From the NCBI GenBank assembly GCA_013433145.1, contig CM024180.1, forward strand, positions 2,817,001 through 2,881,000: a stretch of 64,000 nt of DNA, read 5' to 3'. The stretch comes from Ascaris suum. Taxonomy: Eukaryota; Nematoda; Chromadorea; Rhabditida; Ascarididae. A program made the position numbers and the translations under genes. The notes beneath the pieces were generated by a model. That model did not search any database. It was not told the DNA's origin and was given only the letters and a program-made list of their open reading frames with translations. This document shows positions 58,429-64,000 of this stretch, in pieces (positions within the stretch are counted from its first letter, which is position 1; each line of letters opens with the position of its first letter).

Positions 58429-58576
58429 GCCCATTGGATACATCGTCGAGTCTCTTCGCCTTCAACAAGAAAATCGAAGGGCCCCCATTTCACAGTCATT
58501 TTATGACTTTTCCTTCTTTTCCAGCAATTCCGTTATCATATTTGTCTCCGACGACGAGCGATAATACCGGATCGAA

Positions 58577-58646
58577 TCCGTTGTGGTCTAGTGGTTAGGA
58601 TTTGCGGTTTCACCGCAAGGCCCGGGTTCGATTCCCGGCAACGGAA
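58577..58646 (+). pseudogene. tRNA-Glu copy, two anticodon-arm deletions
   Basis: Copy 130, 70 nt: loop lacks one T and the 3' arm lacks one C (TTTCACCGC). Confidence 0.5.
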
Positions 58647-58783
58647 GCCCAATTGGATACATGTCGAGTCTCTTCGCCTTCAACAAGAAAATCGGAATTT
58701 TGCCATTTCATGACTTTTCCTTCTTTTCCATCAATTCCGTTATGATATTTGTCTCCGACGACGAGCGATAATACCGGATCGAA

Positions 58784-58855
58784 TCCGTTGTGGTCTAGTG
58801 GTTAGGATTTGCGGCTCTCACCCGCAAGGCCCGGGTTCGATTCCCGGCAACGGAA
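58784..58855 (+). tRNA. tRNA-Glu (CUC)
   Basis: Copy 131, loop CTCTCAC. Confidence 0.95.
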
Positions 58856-59002
58856 GCCCCATTGGATACATCGTCGAGTCTCTTCGCCTTCAACAAGAAA
58901 ATCGAAAAGCCCCCATTTCATGTCTTTTATGACTTTTCCTTCTTTTCCATCAATTCCGTTATGATATTTGTCTCCGACGACGAGCGATAATACCGGATCG
59001 AA

Positions 59003-59072
59003 TCCGTTGTGGTCTAGTGGTTAGGATTTGCGGTTCACCCGCAAGGCCCGGGTTCGATTCCCGGCAACGGAA
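59003..59072 (+). pseudogene. tRNA-Glu copy, 5-nt anticodon loop
   Basis: Copy 132, 70 nt: two T missing from the loop (TTCAC). Confidence 0.5.
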
Positions 59073-59215
59073 GCCCCATTGGATACATCGTCGAGTCTCT
59101 TCGCCTTCAACAAGAAAATCGAAAAGCCCCCATTTCACAGTAATTTTCCTTCTTCTTTTCCATCAATTCCGTTATGATATTTGTCTCCGACGACGAGCGA
59201 TAATACCGGATCGAA

Positions 59216-59287
59216 TCCGTTGTGGTCTAGTGGTTAGGATTTGCGGTTTTCACCCGCAAGGCCCGGGTTCGATTCCCGGCAACGGAA
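59216..59287 (+). tRNA. tRNA-Glu (UUC)
   Basis: Copy 133, consensus. Confidence 0.95.
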
Positions 59288-59428
59288 GCCCCATTGGATA
59301 CATCGTCGAGTCTCTTCGCCTTCAACAAGAAAATCGAAAAGCCCCCATTTCACAGTGACTTTTCCTTCTTTTCCATCAATTCCGTTATGATATTTGTCTC
59401 CGACGACGAGCGATAATACCGGATCGAA

Positions 59429-59499
59429 TCCGTTGTGGTCTAGTGGTTAGGATTTGCGGCTTCACCCGCAAGGCCCGGGTTCGATTCCCGGCAACGGAA
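59429..59499 (+). pseudogene. tRNA-Glu copy, 6-nt anticodon loop
   Basis: Copy 134, 71 nt: loop CTTCAC. Confidence 0.55.
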
Positions 59500-59636
59500 G
59501 CCCCATTGGATACATCGTCGAGTCTCTTCGCCTTCAACAAGAAAATCGGAAGCCCCCATTTCATGACTTTTCCTTCTTTTCCATCAATTCCGTTATGATA
59601 TTTGTCTCCGACGACGAGCGATAATACCGGATCGAA

Positions 59637-59708
59637 TCCGTTGTGGTCTAGTGGTTAGGATTTGCGGTTTTCACCCGCAAGGCCCGGGTTCGATTCCCGG
59701 CAACGGAA
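59637..59708 (+). tRNA. tRNA-Glu (UUC)
   Basis: Copy 135, consensus. Confidence 0.95.
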
Positions 59709-59854
59709 GCCCATTGGATACATCGTCGAGTCTCTTCGCCTTCAACAAGGAAAATCGAAGGCCCATTTCACAGTCATTTTATGACTTTTCCTTCTTTTCC
59801 ATCAATTCCGTTATGATATTTGTCTCCGACGACGAGCGATAATACCGGATCGAA

Positions 59855-59926
59855 TCCGTTGTGGTCTAGTGGTTAGGATTTGCGGCTTTCACCCGCAAGG
59901 CCCGGGTTCGATTCCCGGCAACGGAA
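59855..59926 (+). tRNA. tRNA-Glu (UUC)
   Basis: Copy 136, loop CTTTCAC. Confidence 0.95.
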
Positions 59927-60064
59927 GCCCGATTGGATACATCGTCGAGTCTCTTCGCCTTCAACAAGAAAATCGGAAAGCCCCCATTTCATGACTTTTC
60001 CTTCTTTTCCATCAATTCCGTTATGATATTTGTCTCCGACGACGAGCGATAATACCGGATCGAA

Positions 60065-60136
60065 TCCGTTGTGGTCTAGTGGTTAGGATTTGCGGTTCTC
60101 ACCCGCAAGGCCCGGGTTCGATTCCCGGCAACGGAA
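60065..60136 (+). tRNA. tRNA-Glu (CUC)
   Basis: Copy 137, loop TTCTCAC. Confidence 0.95.
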
Positions 60137-60272
60137 GCCCATTGGATACATCGTCGAGTCTCTTCGCCTTCAACAAGAAAATCGAAAGCCCCCATTTCAT
60201 GACTTTTCCTTCTTTTCCATCAATTCCGTTATGATATTTGTCTCCGACGACGAGCGATAATACCGGATCGAA

Positions 60273-60344
60273 TCCGTTGTGGTCTAGTGGTTAGGATTTG
60301 CGGCTTTCACCCGCAAGGCCCGGGTTCGATTCCCGGCAACGGAA
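60273..60344 (+). tRNA. tRNA-Glu (UUC)
   Basis: Copy 138, loop CTTTCAC. Confidence 0.95.
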
Positions 60345-60482
60345 GCCCAATTGGATACATCGTCGAGTCTCTTCGCCTTCAACAGGAAAATCGGAAAGCC
60401 CCCATTTCATGACTTTTCCTTCTTTTCCATCAATTCCGTTATGATATTTGTCTCCGACGACGAGCGATAATACCGGATCGAA

Positions 60483-60554
60483 TCCGTTGTGGTCTAGTGG
60501 TTAGGATTTGCGGTTTTCACCCGCAAGGCCCGGGTTCGATTCCCGGCAACGGAA
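60483..60554 (+). tRNA. tRNA-Glu (UUC)
   Basis: Copy 139, consensus. Confidence 0.95.
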
Positions 60555-60692
60555 GCCCAATTGGATACATCGTCGAGTCTCTTCGCCTTCAACAAGAAAA
60601 TCGGAAAGCCCCCATTTCATGACTTTTCCTTCTTTTCCATCAGTTCCGTTATGATATTTGTCTCCGACGACGAGCGATAATACCGGATCGAA

Positions 60693-60764
60693 TCCGTTGT
60701 GGTCTAGTGGTTAGGATTTGCGGTTTTCACCCGCAAGGCCCGGGTTCGATTCCCGGCAACGGAA
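60693..60764 (+). tRNA. tRNA-Glu (UUC)
   Basis: Copy 140, consensus. Confidence 0.95.
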
Positions 60765-60910
60765 GCCCGATTGGATACATCGTCGAGTCTCTTCGCCTTC
60801 AACAAGAAAATCGGAAAGCCCCCATTTCATGAATTTTATGACCTTTCTTCTTTTCCATCAGTTCCGTTATGATATTTGTCTCCGACGACGAGCGATAATA
60901 CCGGATCGAA

Positions 60911-60982
60911 TCCGTTGTGGTCTAGTGGTTAGGATTTGCGGTTTTCACCCGCAAGGCCCGGGTTCGATTCCCGGCAACGGAA
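60911..60982 (+). tRNA. tRNA-Glu (UUC)
   Basis: Copy 141, consensus. Confidence 0.95.
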
Positions 60983-61131
60983 GCCCCATTGGATACATCG
61001 TCGAGTCTCTTCGCCTTCAACAAGAAAATCGAAGGGCCCCCATTTTGCAGTCATTTCATGACTTTTCCTTCTTTTCCATCAATTCCGTTATGATATTTGT
61101 CTCCGACGACGAGCGATAATACCGGATCGAA

Positions 61132-61202
61132 TCCGTTGTGGTCTAGTGGTTAGGATTTGCGGCTTCACCCGCAAGGCCCGGGTTCGATTCCCGGCAACGG
61201 AA
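61132..61202 (+). pseudogene. tRNA-Glu copy, 6-nt anticodon loop
   Basis: Copy 142, 71 nt: loop CTTCAC. Confidence 0.55.
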
Positions 61203-61340
61203 GCCCAATTGGATACATCGTCGAGTCTCTTCGCCTTCAACAAGAAAATCGAAAAGCCCCCATTTCATGACTTTTCCTTCTTTTCCATCAATTCCGTTAT
61301 GATATTTGTCTCCGACGACGAGCGATAATACCGGATCGAA

Positions 61341-61412
61341 TCCGTTGTGGTCTAGTGGTTAGGATTTGCGGTTCTCACCCGCAAGGCCCGGGTTCGATTC
61401 CCGGCAACGGAA
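61341..61412 (+). tRNA. tRNA-Glu (CUC)
   Basis: Copy 143, loop TTCTCAC. Confidence 0.95.
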
Positions 61413-61551
61413 GCCCGATTGGATACATCGTCGAGTCTCTTCGCCTTCAACAAAGAAAATCGGAAAGCCCCCATTTCATGACTTTTCCTTCTTTTCCATC
61501 AATTCCGTTATGATATTTGTCTCCGACGACGAGCGATAATACCGGATCGAA

Positions 61552-61622
61552 TCCGTTGTGGTCTAGTGGTTAGGATTTGCGGTTTCACCCGCAAGGCCCG
61601 GGTTCGATTCCCGGCAACGGAA
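61552..61622 (+). pseudogene. tRNA-Glu copy, 6-nt anticodon loop
   Basis: Copy 144, 71 nt: loop TTTCAC. Confidence 0.55.
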
Positions 61623-61761
61623 GCCCCATTGGATACATCGTCGAGTCTCTTCGCCTTCAACAAGAAAATCGGAAAGCCCCCATTTCATGACTTTTCCTTC
61701 TTTTTCCATCAATTCCGTTATGATATTTGTCTCCGACGACGAGCGATAATACCGGATCGAA

Positions 61762-61832
61762 TCCGTTGTGGTCTAGTGGTTAGGATTTGCGGCTTCACCC
61801 GCAAGGCCCGGGTTCGATTCCCGGCAACGGAA
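61762..61832 (+). pseudogene. tRNA-Glu copy, 6-nt anticodon loop
   Basis: Copy 145, 71 nt: loop CTTCAC. Confidence 0.55.
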
Positions 61833-61970
61833 GCCCGATTGGATACATCGTCGAGTCTCTTCGCCTTCAACAAGAAAATCGGAAAGCCCCCATTTCATGA
61901 CTTTTCCTTCTTTTCCATCAATTCCGTTGTCATATTTGTCTCCGACGACGAGCGATAATACCGGATCGAA

Positions 61971-62042
61971 TCCGTTGTGGTCTAGTGGTTAGGATTTGCG
62001 GTTTTCACCCGCAAGGCCCGGGTTCGATTCCCGGCAACGGAA
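61971..62042 (+). tRNA. tRNA-Glu (UUC)
   Basis: Copy 146, consensus. Confidence 0.95.
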
Positions 62043-62187
62043 GCCCGATTGGATACATGGTCGAGTCTCTTCGCCTTCAACAAGAAAATCGAAAGCCCCC
62101 ATTTTGCATTTTTATGACTTTTCCTTCTTTTCCATCAATTCCGTTATGATATTTGTCTCCGACGACGAGCGATAATACCGGATCGAA

Positions 62188-62259
62188 TCCGTTGTGGTCT
62201 AGTGGTTAGGATTTGCGGTTTTCACCCGCAAGGCCCGGGTTCGATTCCCGGCAACGGAA
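62188..62259 (+). tRNA. tRNA-Glu (UUC)
   Basis: Copy 147, consensus. Confidence 0.95.
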
Positions 62260-62407
62260 GCCCATTGGATACATCGTCGAGTCTCTTCGCCTTCAACAAG
62301 GAAAATCGAAAAGCCCCCATTTCACAGTATTTCATGACTTTTCCTTCTTTTCCATCAATTCCGTTATGATATTTGTCTCCGACGACGAGCGATAATACCG
62401 GATCGAA

Positions 62408-62479
62408 TCCGTTGTGGTCTAGTGGTTAGGATTTGCGGTTTTCACCCGCAAGGCCCGGGTTCGATTCCCGGCAACGGAA
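62408..62479 (+). tRNA. tRNA-Glu (UUC)
   Basis: Copy 148, consensus. Confidence 0.95.
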
Positions 62480-62624
62480 GCCCATTGGATACATCGTCGA
62501 GTCTCTTCGCCTTCAACAAGAAAATCGAAGGCCCCCATTTCAGTCATTTTATGACTTTTCCTTTTTTTCCATCAATTCCGTTATGATATTTGTCTCCGAC
62601 GACGAGCGATAATACCGGATCGAA

Positions 62625-62696
62625 TCCGTTGTGGTCTAGTGGTTAGGATTTGCGGTTTTCACCCGCAAGGCCCGGGTTCGATTCCCGGCAACGGAA
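62625..62696 (+). tRNA. tRNA-Glu (UUC)
   Basis: Copy 149, consensus. Confidence 0.95.
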
Positions 62697-62844
62697 GCCC
62701 GATTGGATACATCGTCGAGTCTCTTCGCCTTCAACAAGAAAATCGAAAGCCCCCATTTTGCAGTCATTTTATGACTTTTCCTTCTTTTCCATCAATTCCG
62801 TTATGATATTTGTCTCCGACGACGAGCGATAATACCGGATCGAA

Positions 62845-62915
62845 TCCGTTGTGGTCTAGTGGTTAGGATTTGCGGCTTCACCCGCAAGGCCCGGGTTCGA
62901 TTCCCGGCAACGGAA
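62845..62915 (+). pseudogene. tRNA-Glu copy, 6-nt anticodon loop
   Basis: Copy 150, 71 nt: loop CTTCAC. Confidence 0.55.
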
Positions 62916-63052
62916 GCCCGATTGGATACATCGTCGAGTCTCTTCGCCTTCAACAAGAAAATCGAAAGCCCCCATTTCATGACTTTTCCTTCTTTTCCAT
63001 CAATTCCGTTATGATATTTGTCTCCGACGACGAGCGATAATACCGGATCGAA

Positions 63053-63124
63053 TCCGTTGTGGTCTAGTGGTTAGGATTTGCGGCTCTCACCCGCAAGGCC
63101 CGGGTTCGATTCCCGGCAACGGAA
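63053..63124 (+). tRNA. tRNA-Glu (CUC)
   Basis: Copy 151, loop CTCTCAC. Confidence 0.95.
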
Positions 63125-63262
63125 GCCCGATTGGATACATCGTCGAGTCTCTTCGCCTTCAACAAGAAAATCGAAAGCCCCCATTTCAGTGACTTTTCCT
63201 TCTTTTCCATCAATTCCGTTATGATATTTGTCTCCGACGACGAGCGATAATACCGGATCGAA

Positions 63263-63334
63263 TCCGTTGTGGTCTAGTGGTTAGGATTTGCGGTTCTCAC
63301 CCGCAAGGCCCGGGTTCGATTCCCGGCAACGGAA
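63263..63334 (+). tRNA. tRNA-Glu (CUC)
   Basis: Copy 152, loop TTCTCAC. Confidence 0.95.
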
Positions 63335-63471
63335 GCCCCATTGGATACATCGTCGAGTCTCTTCGCCTTCAACAAGAAAATCGAAAGCCCCCATTGCATG
63401 ACTTTTCCTTCTTTTCCATCAATTCCGTTGTGATATTTGTCTCCGACGACGAGCGATAATACCGGATCGAA

Positions 63472-63543
63472 TCCGTTGTGGTCTAGTGGTTAGGATTTGC
63501 GGTTTTCACCCGCAAGGCCCGGGTTCGATTCCCGGCAACGGAA
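63472..63543 (+). tRNA. tRNA-Glu (UUC)
   Basis: Copy 153, consensus. Confidence 0.95.
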
Positions 63544-63683
63544 GCCCAATTGGATACATCGTCGAGTCTCTTCGCCTTCAACAGGAAAATCGAAAGCCCC
63601 CATTTTGCAGTGACTTTTCCTTCTTTTCCATCAATTCCGTTATGATATTTGTCTCCGACGACGAGCGATAATACCGGATCGAA

Positions 63684-63755
63684 TCCGTTGTGGTCTAGTG
63701 GTTAGGATTTGCGGCTCTCACCCGCAAGGCCCGGGTTCGATTCCCGGCAACGGAA
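63684..63755 (+). tRNA. tRNA-Glu (CUC)
   Basis: Copy 154, loop CTCTCAC. Confidence 0.95.
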
Positions 63756-63891
63756 GCCCATTGGATACATGTCGAGTCTCTTCGCCTTCAACAAGAAAAT
63801 CGGAAAGCCCCCATTGCATGACTTTTCCTTCTTTTCCATCAATTCCGTTATGATATTTGTCTCCGACGACGAGCGATAATACCGGATCGAA

Positions 63892-63964
63892 TCCGTTGTG
63901 GTCTAGTGGTTAGGATTTGCGGCTTTTCACCCGCAAGGCCCGGGTTCGATTCCCGGCAACGGAA
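63892..63964 (+). pseudogene. tRNA-Glu copy, 8-nt anticodon loop
   Basis: Copy 155, 73 nt: loop CTTTTCAC, one extra T. The spacer after it is cut by the window end. Confidence 0.55.
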
Positions 63965-64000
63965 GCCCCATTGGATACATCGTCGAGTCTCTTCGCCTTC

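Larger units (their letters stand above)
30826..64000 (+). repeat. Tandem tRNA-Glu array, 155 copies plus one decayed copy, continuing beyond the window
   Basis: Each 207-221 bp unit is one tRNA-Glu gene plus a 136-150 bp spacer, all in the same direction without interruption. The consensus gene is 72 nt: acceptor stem TCCGTTG/CAACGGA with discriminator A, A box TGGTCTAGTGG, anticodon stem TGCGG/CCGCA, and B box GGTTCGATTCC. Loop forms are TTTTCAC and CTTTCAC (anticodon UUC) and CTCTCAC and TTCTCAC (CUC). The spacer begins GCC(C/G)ATTGGATACATCG and ends GGATCGAA. Spacers fall mainly into a shorter class (period about 209-210) and a longer class with an extra block of about 11 bases (CACAGTCATTTTATGAC in place of CATGAC). 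Left-edge units (30826, 31046, 31256) are the most diverged, as expected where homogenisation weakens. In the entries below, copies are numbered from the left and only departures from consensus are given. Confidence 0.98.

Noticed and set aside
30904..63671. About 80 overlapping + strand frames of 60-184 codons beginning VRICGFHPQG or RFSPARPG
   Set aside because: They are translations through the tRNA-Glu repeat and its spacer; all share the same tRNA-derived words, start at non-ATG codons within the tRNA, and change frame wherever a unit has an indel.
30826..64000. CRISPR array or ordinary protein-coding repeat
   Set aside because: The repeated unit folds as a complete tRNA-Glu with A and B boxes; the spacers are conserved rather than unique, and the period of about 210 bp is far too long for CRISPR.
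30826..64000. tRNA-derived SINE family
   Set aside because: Copies are strictly tandem with full mature tRNA sequence and no A tail, dispersed insertion or target duplications; a SINE head would normally be diverged from the functional tRNA.

Overview
This is eukaryotic nuclear DNA, most likely from a nematode. I see AT-rich intergenic DNA, protein genes cut by introns with TTTCAG-type acceptors, a Cer/gypsy-like gag, and an IS1595/ISXO2-like (Merlin) transposase. A member of the Trichuris/Trichinella branch is possible but unproven. Exon models below were built by eye from protein similarity, splice signals and matching reading phase; 5' ends are the weakest part.

Left part (1-20.7 kb): three host genes, all on the minus strand. 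(1) 2420-7681 is an NBR1-like autophagy-receptor gene: an N-terminal PB1 domain with an OPCA acidic motif, a long low-complexity middle, a C-terminal Nbr1 four-tryptophan (FW) domain, and a short acidic tail with an LC3-interacting-region candidate. It has no UBA domain. (2) 10364-14362 is a complete four-exon ARL2 GTPase of 184 residues. (3) 16050-20300, with a first exon perhaps at about 20.7 kb, is translation initiation factor eIF3 subunit g, with its N-terminal domain, CCHC zinc knuckle and C-terminal RRM.

Middle (20.7-30.8 kb): gene-poor, with small duplications and homopolymer C/G tracts. It holds one possible small secreted-peptide ORF (23377-23661, +), an intron-containing but damaged Merlin/IS1595-type transposase (minus, about 25.55-27.24 kb), and a broken Ty3/gypsy-like gag-protease relic (+, about 28.9-30.7 kb). 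The relic stops right at the edge of the tRNA array.

Right half (30.8-64.0 kb, over half the window): one uninterrupted head-to-tail array of tRNA-Glu genes, all on the + strand. It has 155 copies plus one decayed copy at the left edge, spaced 207-221 bp apart, and runs off the right end. 117 copies are full-length 72-nt genes (104 anticodon UUC, 13 CUC); 38 have one or two single-base indels, nearly all in short homopolymers. The spacer is also conserved: a TATA-like GATAATA about 11-17 bases upstream, and T4 runs only about 70 nt or more downstream, so precursors may carry long 3' trailers. Almost every open frame in this half is an artefact of repeat translation. The array is the outstanding feature of the window.
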